20,581 bases of DNA from an uncultured Prevotella sp. (GCA_934190685.1 CAKPTK010000026.1:1-20581), one strand, 5' to 3'. Shown: positions 7,484 through 15,155, counted from the stretch's first letter. Notes: a model not told the origin generated them from the letters alone. Made by a program: numbers and translations.

Positions 7484-10400
7484 GCGCCGTCTAGCAGAGG
7501 AACAGGGAAAGACTGTCGGCGAGAGTGTAGAGACGCAAGGGTTCATAGACAGGGTGAAGGAGGCTCTTACCAAGTTTTGGCATGGGGTGGCAGATATGCT
7601 GCACATCCACTTCACCACAGCCGAGGAAGTGGCTGACAAGGTGCTTGCCGACTGGGCAAAGGGTGTTGACCCGAGGAAGATTGAGGGTTCCGAAGAATCG
7701 GAGCCGAAGAAAGTAGATCCGCACGAGGAAGGACCCAAGGCTGGCGGAGCTTCTTCCGACCCTGTCAAGGGAATGGAGGAGGCGGCGGACGAGTTCAAGG
7801 CCGAGCAGATGAAACGCAACGGACAGCAGAAGGAGCAGACTCCCGAGGAAAAGGCTGCGGCAAGAGCCAAGGATATGGAGGAACATCCGCTGACCAAGGA
7901 GGAGATAGACTCTTACGACACGGGGGACGCTGACTCTGACGAGTATGCCCGACAACAGGCGCAGTCGTACCTCGACGGCAACAAGAACCCACAATCAACG
8001 TTATTTTATAATTTAGTTTACGACAATGTTAGGAATAGACGACAAGACGGTGAGGGCGATAGCGTCCCTGCCGACACGCCACACATGGATGGCGGAGATG
8101 ATGCAGCAGCCGGATCTGGACGAGACGGAGGAACTGCTGGACAAGTGGATAACGGCCAAGGTGGAGCAGATGTTCCCGGGCGAGAGAACGGTGGCGAGAG
8201 CCGTCCGAGTGGCCCTGCCGTTTCTGATGGAGAAGGAGGCAATCAGCCTGTGGGTGGAGAAGCATCCTCAGTGGAGGGGGTATCTTCCCGAAGTGGGCGA
8301 CCCGGACGAGGCGGCAACGCTGGCGGAACTCGACCTGCAGGAGGCAAGCGAGGAGCTGCACCGAAAGGTGGAGAAGGCGCTGGAGGAAATAAGCCGTCAG
8401 CCCAAGCCGACTTTGACGCAGCGGCAAACAGACTGAAAGACCTTCTCGACCAGTTCCGCAAGGCTGGCAAGAAGAATGACGGCACGCTGAAAGCCACCGT
8501 CAACCCTCTCGACATCATCCCCATCGTGAACAAGATGATGCCGAAGAACGCAGAGCAGGCGAAGTTGTATCCGAAGATATTGAAAGCCTTCGGCGATGCC
8601 GCCTACAATGGACTCCGTCTGTTCGGCGAGAAGATAGAACGGTGGTTTGAGGGCATGAGGAACAACTTCGGCGACACGATTCATGGCACCTTCCCCGACT
8701 TGACGGACGAGGAGGTGGACCGCTACATCCATTCGCTGTGGGACACCGACTATACCTTTGAGGGCAAGCGTCAGACCATCGGCAAGTGGGCGGCGGAGAT
8801 AGGCAGGGAGAAACTGCGCGCCGCACTCTCAATAACCCTTGACGAGAAGCGCAGGGCACAGAAGGCTGCGGAAAGCGTGGCCGTGAAGGTGGGTGACCGC
8901 GACAACATCGCCGAGACCCTGCCGTTCCTCCTTCCCGACCAGCAGGAGGACGTGATGAAAGCCGAGACCCAGTTCTTCGACCCGAGCCATGCCGATGACG
9001 AGCATGGCGGCGGCAACGGCATGCTGTTCACCAACGGAACGGGAACCGGCAAGACCTACACAGGACTCGGCATCGCCAAGCGTTTCATCAAGCAGGGCAA
9101 GGGCCGTGTGCTCATCGTGACCCCCTCGCAGGAGAAGGTGACGGACTGGACGGAAGACGCCAAGAACCTCGGCATCACCCTTCATCCGCTTGTATCGAAG
9201 AACGGCAAGGGTGCCAAGGAGGACAAAGGCGAGGGCGCCGTGATCACGACCTTCGCCAACTTCCGTGACAACAGGGCGTTGATGGAGGACACCTTCGACT
9301 TGGTGATTTATGACGAGAGCCACAAGTTGATGGAGAGCAAGAACGCCACCGAGACCTCCACGACCACCGCCCACTACCGCTTGACGAACAAGGACTTCAC
9401 CCACGCGCAGGAGCGTTTGATGATGGCGCATCCGTTGTGGAGGGAGCAGGAGCGGTTGCTGAAGGAGATGAGACCTCTGCTACACGGCAGCGAGACCATC
9501 GACGAGGCGAGTCTGAACTCCGATGTGACCGATGCGGAATTGCAGCGGTTGCGTGAGATTGACGCACGGCTTCAAGAAATAGAGCGTGAGCAGGAGAAGG
9601 CGATGCCCGAGATAAACAAGAAGGCACGTGAGAGCGTCGGCAAGACCAAGGTGTTGTTCCTCTCCGCCACGCCGTTCAATACGCGCGAGAACCTTGAGTA
9701 TGCCGAGGGCTACCTGTTCAAGTACAATATGCCCGAGCTGCCCGAGGGAGCGAGTGCGGAGGAATATGCCATGGCCCGGAACAAGGCGATAAACGCTTTC
9801 TACCGCAAGTGGTTCCCCCATGGCGAAGTCATCGGCTCGAGCGGAAGAGTGGAGCCTAAGGTGACGGACGCCGACAAGCTGGACGCCGAGGAGCGCAGTT
9901 TCGCCGACGCCATGATGGAGAAGGGCGTGATGAGCGGCCGTACCATCGACAACGGTTACGACTACTCACGTGATTTCCCGACCGTGAGCGTGAGCCACGC
10001 CAACGAGTTCAACACCGCTTTGAGGGAGATGTCGGAGACCAAGATATTCGGAGACTTCGTCAATGATATCTTCGGCAATTACAACACCATGAGCGTGCTG
10101 TATGAGACGATGAAGGTGGCAGCCATCCGTGACCGCCTGAACGAGCACTTGAAGAGAGGACGGAAAGTGGTGGTGTTCCACCGCCGTGTGAACGACAACA
10201 TGGGACTCGCCAGACCTCCGTTCGCAGCCGTCTTGAAGTATGCGGAGGACAGAGCCGCCGAACTGTACAGGCAGAACGACCAGCAGTCCATCTCCACAGC
10301 GAATGCCATCATGGAGGAAGTGAAGAAGTTCACAGAGAAACACTCGGGTCTTCTCCAATGGGAACAGTCCCTTGACTACCGTATGCCGAGACAACAACTG

Positions 10401-11141
10401 CGCTCCCTGTTCGGTGACGCCCACGACTACACCCCCGAGGAGATGGCGGAGTTGAACAAGCGCCGTGCGGAATATATAGACGCTGCGTTCGGCGGACGGA
10501 CAGACCCATACGAGGCCGGACGGAAATATGGCGAGGCGTGCTTCGACCCCGAGGACGCAGACGTGGTGAAGCAGTACGCTCCCCACGAGATGACGGACGA
10601 GGAAGCCTTGATGTTCGGTGCGAGAAAGCCGAGCAAGAAAGAGTTTGACGCGCGCAAGAAGAATTATGCGCAGACCGCCGAGGCCGTGAGGAAAGGAATC
10701 ACCGACGCCATCAACGAGCGAATCGCCAACGGCGAGATTAAGGTGGAGACGGACGAGAAGGGCAACCGTGTGCGCCATGTGGGCCTGTTCGCTGGAGCGG
10801 ACAGCAAGGGACAGAAGCACAGTGACATCGAGACCTTTAACGATGACAACAGTTCCATGAACATCATCGTGGTGCAGGAGGCGTCGGGCAAGGAGGGTAT
10901 CTCCCTCCACGACCGCACAGGCAAGCACCAGCGAGTGATGGTGAACCTCGCCCTACCACAGAGTCCTATCGCCTTCATCCAGGCAGAGGGACGTATCTAC
11001 CGCATCGGCCAGAAGAGCAACGCCATCTTTGAATACCCCTTGCTGGGCATCGACAACGAGATAGCCTTGTTTGCCGGCAAGTTCAACGGCCGTGCCGCCA
11101 CACGGAGAACCTCGCCCTGGGCAGCATGGCCCGAGGACTGA
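4689..11141 (+). CDS. Giant polyvalent protein: DdrB/ParB-like, LPD3-like, zincin, long linker, SNF2-type helicase
   Basis: The frame is open for 2150 residues; the frame itself opens at 4560, so the GTG at 4689 is only the first canonical start. Domains in order: charged helices (about 35-100); DdrB-like ParB domain with ISGNGR at 226-231; LPD3-like domain from about 611; zincin with HEYTH at 864-868; a Gly/Arg/Pro-rich linker (about 1115-1240); helical region; then an SNF2-like superfamily 2 helicase with Walker A (GTGTGKT, about 1450-1456), DESH at 1542-1545, SATP at 1659-1662, and EGRIYRIGQ near 2100-2108, the motif VI signature of SNF2 enzymes. Such helicase-methyltransferase giants occur on phages and conjugative elements, where they are thought to protect incoming DNA. 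The last 13 or so residues are out of frame: one missing base near 11098 separates the helicase from its continuation at 11126. The linker overlaps a separate open frame at 8026-8436. Confidence 0.75.
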   Translation: MPMTKDSKGRPTADYSKMTPEQGAEYLTSTFGDDAEKVVDGKIKRAEAAVKKAEKVKVDYTADDADILEAEKAKKEAVETARKELDLYTDIKKAMTAKKVSENVDDERGNVPQEQPQTEAQNEAVRKFMEAPKVEGRRGSITLPNGEKIKGRYVAVPAMSLVPSHDPFNSYKPHEGAPLDANGHTVNDRDYATDKDAQQVTDAMGRDYGGQAISDIPVVNPDGRVISGNGRTMAGQLAAKNGTDGKYVEARNENAEGFGMKAEDLDKLDHARIVFIPDEPLPYDSATFAKFNRSREKSQSNTQQAISISKKLSSDEVGAIVSEIDGQGSLDAFFNNPKAINDLVKTLVQKGVIGQNEVAALLDADGERLSPQGKEFVKNLLLGGIFKEETISMMGIDNQLKNKVVNGIRSVIENMKLGEYSLRDEIDNAIQLLYNAKRSKMNVSDYLRQDDAFDESAREKYSQVAQALAQALEGNTALFRDLMREYNDVAKVRSTGESDMFGENLSREELVKQFLEISKIIKENDIKLYGKDERLKEGEGGNHAASDEEPAKETGGGNGEEKPTETQQQVDEAVKKVATEITEQTGVEVVTDEKKAEERIKEAEGGDIKKMSFGEPYDYEQYPLGRVEPGLADKKVDVVTTDSNHGFKNYNEAKTWAKGNISKTYTNEETGGKGDVRISNTAIDKFLSQSAVDKSDSKDVHMAVLKVLPEVLRTSIDVETHPDFVKGENGKRRPENGVNKDVLVHRCYGAVTIDGRIYRVKITLKEDVRNKKLPHNTHSYEATKIELLEGTLVKPEGDNPNTNNSITGAKLLENVGMSYNPSEKVLDLSKIRFFRTKDGEVYGFTDGDRIYLDTKKMKPETPLHEYTHLWSEALRRRNPKEWENVKSLFDKVEGLKEEVKKLYPELEGDDLYDEMIATFSGREGTKKLEDVVRRLAEEQGKTVGESVETQGFIDRVKEALTKFWHGVADMLHIHFTTAEEVADKVLADWAKGVDPRKIEGSEESEPKKVDPHEEGPKAGGASSDPVKGMEEAADEFKAEQMKRNGQQKEQTPEEKAAARAKDMEEHPLTKEEIDSYDTGDADSDEYARQQAQSYLDGNKNPQSTLFYNLVYDNVRNRRQDGEGDSVPADTPHMDGGDDAAAGSGRDGGTAGQVDNGQGGADVPGRENGGESRPSGPAVSDGEGGNQPVGGEASSVEGVSSRSGRPGRGGNAGGTRPAGGKRGAAPKGGEGAGGNKPSAQADFDAAANRLKDLLDQFRKAGKKNDGTLKATVNPLDIIPIVNKMMPKNAEQAKLYPKILKAFGDAAYNGLRLFGEKIERWFEGMRNNFGDTIHGTFPDLTDEEVDRYIHSLWDTDYTFEGKRQTIGKWAAEIGREKLRAALSITLDEKRRAQKAAESVAVKVGDRDNIAETLPFLLPDQQEDVMKAETQFFDPSHADDEHGGGNGMLFTNGTGTGKTYTGLGIAKRFIKQGKGRVLIVTPSQEKVTDWTEDAKNLGITLHPLVSKNGKGAKEDKGEGAVITTFANFRDNRALMEDTFDLVIYDESHKLMESKNATETSTTTAHYRLTNKDFTHAQERLMMAHPLWREQERLLKEMRPLLHGSETIDEASLNSDVTDAELQRLREIDARLQEIEREQEKAMPEINKKARESVGKTKVLFLSATPFNTRENLEYAEGYLFKYNMPELPEGASAEEYAMARNKAINAFYRKWFPHGEVIGSSGRVEPKVTDADKLDAEERSFADAMMEKGVMSGRTIDNGYDYSRDFPTVSVSHANEFNTALREMSETKIFGDFVNDIFGNYNTMSVLYETMKVAAIRDRLNEHLKRGRKVVVFHRRVNDNMGLARPPFAAVLKYAEDRAAELYRQNDQQSISTANAIMEEVKKFTEKHSGLLQWEQSLDYRMPRQQLRSLFGDAHDYTPEEMAELNKRRAEYIDAAFGGRTDPYEAGRKYGEACFDPEDADVVKQYAPHEMTDEEALMFGARKPSKKEFDARKKNYAQTAEAVRKGITDAINERIANGEIKVETDEKGNRVRHVGLFAGADSKGQKHSDIETFNDDNSSMNIIVVQEASGKEGISLHDRTGKHQRVMVNLALPQSPIAFIQAEGRIYRIGQKSNAIFEYPLLGIDNEIALFAGKFNGRAATRRTSPWAAWPED
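8001..8025 (+). promoter_or_regulatory. AT-rich island immediately before a nested start codon
   Basis: The 20 bases from 8001 to 8020 are all A or T except for one G, inside an otherwise GC-rich coding stretch. TAATTTAG at 8009-8016 differs by one base from the Bacteroidota -7 element TAnnTTTG. No TTTG lies at the proper distance upstream, so a promoter is unproven. An AT-rich, Shine-Dalgarno-free leader is however the usual translation start context in this phylum. It ends five bases before the ATG at 8026. Confidence 0.35.
8026..8436 (+). CDS. Nested overlapping reading frame inside the giant gene; 136-residue protein of unknown function
   Basis: This ATG-initiated frame is shifted relative to the giant gene and lies wholly within its linker. 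It translates to a well-balanced, soluble, mainly helical protein: GIDDKTVRAIASLPTRHTWM at the N-terminus, a Leu/Glu/Lys helix (DLDETEELLDKW), MFPGERTVARAVRVALPFLM, WVEKHPQWRGYLPEV, and a charged C-terminal helix. Its codons are GC-rich at the third position (GAG, CTG, AAG, GTG), like the true coding frames around it. The giant-gene frame over the same bases gives only Gly/Arg/Pro/Ala low-complexity sequence. It starts where the giant frame stops looking structured and ends (TGA at 8434-8436) where structured sequence resumes. I do not recognise a named family. It could be a small gene captured between two modules, now doubling as a linker. Confidence 0.55.
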   Translation: MLGIDDKTVRAIASLPTRHTWMAEMMQQPDLDETEELLDKWITAKVEQMFPGERTVARAVRVALPFLMEKEAISLWVEKHPQWRGYLPEVGDPDEAATLAELDLQEASEELHRKVEKALEEISRQPKPTLTQRQTD

Positions 11142-14100
11142 AGGACTCCATCATGCGCGGTGTGCGCACGAAGACAGGCAATGTTCCGCTGGACGGCCAA
11201 GGCTATGGAGGGCGTGAGTTTGATATGCGTGACGACAAGCGCAAGAAAGGCTATGACGCCGCCGTGGAGGACTACAACACGAGCACCCACAGCCAAGATG
11301 AGAACATCGACGACATGGGCACACCCGAGCCATTGGGCTACAAGATGGTGGAATGGGCAGAGATGAAGGAGGGTGAGAATACCCTTGAGCCGAGTGCCGG
11401 CAGAGGCAACGTGTCGAGATACATCCCTTCCGACATCAGCAGCTTAAGCATCGAACCCGACCTCAACAAGAGCAATGACCTCATGTTGCTCACAGGCGGC
11501 GTGAGAAGAGGCACGCAAGAGGCGCAGGGAAGAAAGACCCAAGTGATGAACGGCAAGTTTGAAGACCTGTCCGTGATGAACAAGTTCGACACGGTGGTGA
11601 TGAACTCTCCGAACGGAGCAGAGGGAGCCACCGCCAAGGCCCACATGGAGAAAGCCGTCCTGCACTTGAACGACAGCGGACGACTGGTGGCCGTGGTTCC
11701 CGACACGGAGAGCATGAACAAGTTTGTGGACGAGCTTGTCGCCGGCAACACCGCCCTTCACCTGTCCGGCGAGATCAAGCTTCCAGCCTGCGCCTATTCG
11801 GCAGGAGGCGTGTCGCAGAAAGCCAAGGTGGTGGTCATCGACAAGCTTACGAGAAAGGAAGTGAGGGACAAGTGGAAGGACACCGAGCGTGTGGACTTGT
11901 CGGACGCCACGGACATGGAGGACTTCTTCAAGAAGTTGAAGGGTGTGAAGATGCCCGAGCGTGTGCTTGACCCTGCGGCGAAGAACATGAAGTATGCCAA
12001 CAAGGCGAGAGCGTCACTTGTCAATCTGAAAGGATTCAAGTCTGCGAATGCGTATTTGTATGCGGACGACAAGGCAATCTCCATCAAGCCTGCGGGTAGA
12101 TTCTTCAACAAGATGGGATATGTCATGCCTGTCAAGGACGAGAGAGGGAACACCCGTTACGCCCGGCCGGTCTATCTGTGGCGGTACGATTATGACAAGG
12201 TAAAGAAAATTGACAACAATGTGCTGACGCAGTACCACTTCTGCAACGAGGTGCTGAAGATGTCGGATGAGGAAATCGCCGAGAGAATATTCGAGGGCGC
12301 CAACGACAAGGAGAAGCCAGTGTTCGCCAACGACTTGAGAGAATATTGCAATGCCGTGTCAAAGATGATACGTGACATCAGCGGGCGCACGGACAGCGAG
12401 CTGGAGCGTTCGTACAACGGCGAGGACATCGACATTGTACTGCCGATGACCGCCGGCACCAAGTTGAGCATGGACGATGTGCGAGCCGTGTTCGATACCA
12501 ACAACAAGGGCAACGAGGAGCTTGGCCATCTGTTCGACAAGGTGTTTGGCGTGGCGAAGGACTTGGGCTTGAAGGTGAGCGTGTTTGACGACGAGAACAC
12601 GAGAACCGCCGCTTTCTACCGGAACGACAACACCCTGCAAATCAACGCCCACTTCTGGAATGCCAAGCAGATGGTGGACGAGAAGACGGGAAGGGTCGTG
12701 GACATGACGGGCGAGGTGAGAGCCAGCGTGCTGACGCATGAGCTTATCCACTCGGTGACAGCCTACGCCAACTACTGGTATGACCACGACCCCGAGAGGT
12801 TGCCCGAGCCATTGCGCGAGGCGGCGGAGGAACTGGACAATCTGTACAGGAAGATTATCGGCAGTTCGGAGTCATGGCGTCTGCCGTCCTATTGCAAGGA
12901 GAACAAGGACGAGCTGATAGCCGAGATGGCGAACCCTGCCGTGCGAGAGCCGTTGAAGAAAATGGGCTTCTGGTCCCGTCTTGTGGACGGCGTGAAGAAG
13001 TTCTTCAACATCTCTCAGAAGAACGCAGTCGTTGACGGAGGTTTCGCCAGTGCGGATGAGTTCGAAAGGAACTCCGCCTATAACGACTTGTCGACGGCCT
13101 TGGACAAGTTCTTGAACCATTTCGACAAGGACAGTTATGACGCCTATGTGGCTGTGTCGGGTGCGGGCAGACACAACAAGGAAGTGGACGTTGTCGATGA
13201 AAAGGGAAATAAAAACGATGGCATGGATAGGAAATCAGACGAATTGTTCCTATCTTTGCAAAATAAAAAAGGAAAGGAATATTATGACACAGTTTCAGAA
13301 ATCGCAAGAAGAGTTGCAGAAGGAAAGGCTATCTTCACAAGTCTTCCCGAAGAATTTGAGTCACGAGGAGTGCTTAGCGTTGCGCAAGCGGCAGGTAGAG
13401 CTATTGCATCAGCTCGGTTACGAGAACAGGAGGGACGCAGCGAAAGCCTACAACGTGGAAGTAGCAACAATGGGACAGGCGATATTCACTTGGGCAGTAA
13501 CGGGGAGGATGCCTGCGTTCCTGAAATCGAAGAATGGGCCAAGCAAAACGGTTACTGGATAAACGAAGATGATTATGCGTCCAAAGGGTACGAAACCAAT
13601 CGTACTGGAATGGAATCAGTTGTCTATTTCGTAGGAGACAAGGTCGTAAAATTCGCTTCGTACAAGATACTTAACCAGAGGAGTGGTGTCGATGGATTTC
13701 TTGAAAGAGTAACAATGATGAATACCATTGACCCCGATGCTGCATTAAAGGTTATCGGTTATTCTCGTGATAAAGAAGGAGCGTTCCGAATCGTCCTTGA
13801 ACAAAAGAAGTTCGCAAAATCATTCACGTATGAAACGGATGAAGATGATTGTCCAACAGATAAATGCCTTGAACAAATCTCTGAATGGAGTAGAGAGGAA
13901 GGACCAGAAGTAAAACGGCAATTCGCCAGAAGAGGGATTGAATTCGACCCTTATGGTTGGGATGCACCTTACAAGGACAATGTTATCATTCATGATGTGG
14001 TAATGTCAAATATCGCTTGTGATGAGAATGGTAAGTATCATATCATAGATGGGAACCCTATCCTTATTGCCGAGGAGGAAGGCGGAGATTGGGGAGTAAG

Positions 14101-14872
14101 GGATATCCCTTACTCCAATGGAACCTCTACAGCCACCGCCCCCGACGGCACCCACTTCCGTGTAGCCACCTCTGTTGACGGAGCTGGCAGACCGCAGACG
14201 GAGGGTGTGGTGGAATATCATGTGCAGAGGATGAGTGACAAGCTCGGTGTGCACGTGAACATGATTGGCGATGTGGAGGACATCCCCGACCCGAGGGTGA
14301 AAGCCGATGTGAAGGCAGACAAGAACGTGACTGGATGGTTTGACGAGAAGACCGGGAAGGTGTATCTGTATATGCCGAACGTGAAAGACACCTATACTGC
14401 CGAGAAGACTATCTGGCACGAGGTGGTCGGGCACAGAGGACTGCGAGGTTTGTTCGGTGACGACTTCAACAAGTTCATGCGCTCGCTGTGGTACGACATC
14501 GACTCGCCCATCAACAAGGAGCTGAAAGCCTATGTGCAGGAGCGCATGGCGAAAGACCCTCTGAGTTTCTATGATGCCATCGAGGAATACCTCGCCGACG
14601 CTGCCGAGAAAGGTAGGGGCGAGCGTGGCTTCTTTTTTGCTGTAGTTCTTGATTTTCATATTGATTTTGTTTGTTGTTTATTCCATACGTACAACAAAGT
14701 TTCTTGTAGTGTCCAACTGGGCTATTTAGGATTCCTAAGTAAGCCATTCAGCCTATCTAAACAAGCCATTAATAACAATGCCAGAAAAACTTCAGAGGAA
14801 AGAAAAATGCGCAAGGGTGGAATTTCTGAAAACTATTCTTATCTTTGCATAGAAAGTCTAACAACAAAATGA
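11126..14872 (+). CDS. Polyvalent protein continuation: methyltransferase-like, zincin, kinase-like, zincin; truncated
   Basis: This 1248-residue frame continues the SNF2 gene after a one-base loss near 11098; the ATG at 11126 is probably internal. Domains in order: an N6-adenine methyltransferase-like fold with the SAM motif EPSAGRG at 88-94, but NSPN at 160-163 where active relatives have NPPF/Y; a helical region; a zincin with HELIH at 538-542; conserved FTSLPEEFESRGVLSVAQAA near 730; a kinase-like domain (about 800-980) with Lys842 in DKVVKF, VIGYSRDKEGAFRIVLEQ, HDVVMSN at 956-962 and Asp975 in IIDGNP, resembling the kinase of polyvalent proteins; then a third zincin with HEVVGH at 1098-1103. 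Homologous sequence ends at about residue 1169 (EYLADAAEKGRGERGF); the remaining 79 or so residues are AT-rich foreign sequence up to the TGA at 14870-14872. The kinase region is clearly more AT-rich than its flanks, suggesting insertion as a module. Confidence 0.65.
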   Translation: MARGLKDSIMRGVRTKTGNVPLDGQGYGGREFDMRDDKRKKGYDAAVEDYNTSTHSQDENIDDMGTPEPLGYKMVEWAEMKEGENTLEPSAGRGNVSRYIPSDISSLSIEPDLNKSNDLMLLTGGVRRGTQEAQGRKTQVMNGKFEDLSVMNKFDTVVMNSPNGAEGATAKAHMEKAVLHLNDSGRLVAVVPDTESMNKFVDELVAGNTALHLSGEIKLPACAYSAGGVSQKAKVVVIDKLTRKEVRDKWKDTERVDLSDATDMEDFFKKLKGVKMPERVLDPAAKNMKYANKARASLVNLKGFKSANAYLYADDKAISIKPAGRFFNKMGYVMPVKDERGNTRYARPVYLWRYDYDKVKKIDNNVLTQYHFCNEVLKMSDEEIAERIFEGANDKEKPVFANDLREYCNAVSKMIRDISGRTDSELERSYNGEDIDIVLPMTAGTKLSMDDVRAVFDTNNKGNEELGHLFDKVFGVAKDLGLKVSVFDDENTRTAAFYRNDNTLQINAHFWNAKQMVDEKTGRVVDMTGEVRASVLTHELIHSVTAYANYWYDHDPERLPEPLREAAEELDNLYRKIIGSSESWRLPSYCKENKDELIAEMANPAVREPLKKMGFWSRLVDGVKKFFNISQKNAVVDGGFASADEFERNSAYNDLSTALDKFLNHFDKDSYDAYVAVSGAGRHNKEVDVVDEKGNKNDGMDRKSDELFLSLQNKKGKEYYDTVSEIARRVAEGKAIFTSLPEEFESRGVLSVAQAAGRAIASARLREQEGRSESLQRGSSNNGTGDIHLGSNGEDACVPEIEEWAKQNGYWINEDDYASKGYETNRTGMESVVYFVGDKVVKFASYKILNQRSGVDGFLERVTMMNTIDPDAALKVIGYSRDKEGAFRIVLEQKKFAKSFTYETDEDDCPTDKCLEQISEWSREEGPEVKRQFARRGIEFDPYGWDAPYKDNVIIHDVVMSNIACDENGKYHIIDGNPILIAEEEGGDWGVRDIPYSNGTSTATAPDGTHFRVATSVDGAGRPQTEGVVEYHVQRMSDKLGVHVNMIGDVEDIPDPRVKADVKADKNVTGWFDEKTGKVYLYMPNVKDTYTAEKTIWHEVVGHRGLRGLFGDDFNKFMRSLWYDIDSPINKELKAYVQERMAKDPLSFYDAIEEYLADAAEKGRGERGFFFAVVLDFHIDFVCCLFHTYNKVSCSVQLGYLGFLSKPFSLSKQAINNNARKTSEERKMRKGGISENYSYLCIESLTTK
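13282..13436 (+). repeat. Dispersed repeat of a conserved polyvalent motif, functional copy
   Basis: In frame with the gene at 11126, this stretch encodes YDTVSEIARRVAEGKAIFTS, LPEEFESRGVLSVAQAAGRA and IASARLRE. A decayed homologue lies at 14877-15040. Within the best-conserved 65 or so bases the two differ at three sites, all synonymous in this frame. Both copies therefore descend from sequence selected in this frame. Confidence 0.7.
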
Positions 14873-14876
14873 ATCG
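14635..14876. other. AT-rich segment at the truncation point of the giant gene
   Basis: From about 14635 the sequence turns AT-rich and no longer resembles polyvalent coding sequence, although the plus frame happens to stay open to 14872. On the minus strand an ATG at 14659, after an A-rich leader, starts MKIKNYSKKE and then runs into antisense of the giant gene. It may be the 5' end of another truncated leftward gene. A TATCTTTG -7-like element lies at 14840-14847, 22 bases before an ATG (14869) that meets a stop after five codons. No insertion-sequence ends were recognised. Confidence 0.4.
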
Positions 14877-15040
14877 TATGACATAGTCACAGAAATAGCA
14901 AAAAGAGTCTCAAAAGGAAGGCAATCTTCACAAGTCTTCCATAAATGTATAAGTCACGAGGAGTACTTAGCGTTGCGCAAGCGGCAGGAAGAGCTATTGC
15001 ATCAGCTCGGCTACGAGAATCCGAAGAGAGTGTGGGGTAG
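14877..15040 (+). pseudogene. Decayed remnant of a polyvalent-protein motif next to the tRNA
   Basis: The remnant begins YDIVTEIAKRVSKG, loses one base, then reads AIFTSLP, a TAA stop, and SRGVLSVAQAAGRAIASARL before two TAG stops at 15038-15043. It matches 13282-13436 at both protein and DNA level but cannot be translated through. It is most likely the last trace of another polyvalent gene, left between the truncated gene and the tRNA. Confidence 0.65.
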
Positions 15041-15087
15041 TAGAGAATCTGATTGCTGGGTGAATTGAAAGTGGTGGAATACGAAAA

Positions 15088-15120
15088 AAAAGAGGGTGTT
15101 ATACAATAACATCCTCTTTT
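15088..15120 (-). terminator. Rho-independent terminator of the tRNA-Arg gene
   Basis: There is a 15-bp stem (15088-15102 with 15106-15120) with one mismatch on the minus strand (a G-T pair on the plus strand) and a three-base loop. On the minus strand it is followed by a run of eight U residues (A tract at 15084-15091). It sits 12 bases beyond the tRNA 3' end. The short T run on the other side may give weak function rightward as well. Confidence 0.8.
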
Positions 15121-15131
15121 AAATAGATTTG

Positions 15132-15155
15132 TGACTCCGATGGGATTCAAACCCG
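15132..15155 (-). other. Inferred integration (att) site at the 3' end of tRNA-Arg
   Basis: Accessory polyvalent genes end on the 3' side of the tRNA and housekeeping genes begin on its other side. This is the usual geometry when an element recombines into a tRNA 3' end and restores the gene. No second copy of the tRNA 3' end and no integrase gene is visible in the window, so this is inference from layout only. Confidence 0.3.

Noticed and set aside
9966..10928. A 320-residue minus-strand open frame, and other long minus frames within 1391-12800.
   Set aside because: They are antisense shadows of GC-rich helicase and ParB coding sequence, with leucine/valine/histidine-rich translations; those inside the repeat occur twice simply because the DNA is duplicated.
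13284..13562. A 92-residue ATG frame overlapping the giant gene, with a purine-rich sequence before the start and plausible composition (EELQKERLSSQVFPKNLS...).
   Set aside because: Against the homologous copy at 14877-15040, substitutions are synonymous in the giant-gene frame but change residues in this one, and the giant frame here carries recognisable polyvalent motifs. It is a shadow.
14635..14876. Insertion sequence at the truncation point of the giant gene.
   Set aside because: The segment is too short for an IS, and I could find no terminal inverted repeats, target duplication or transposase similarity beyond a short unidentified N-terminus on the minus strand.
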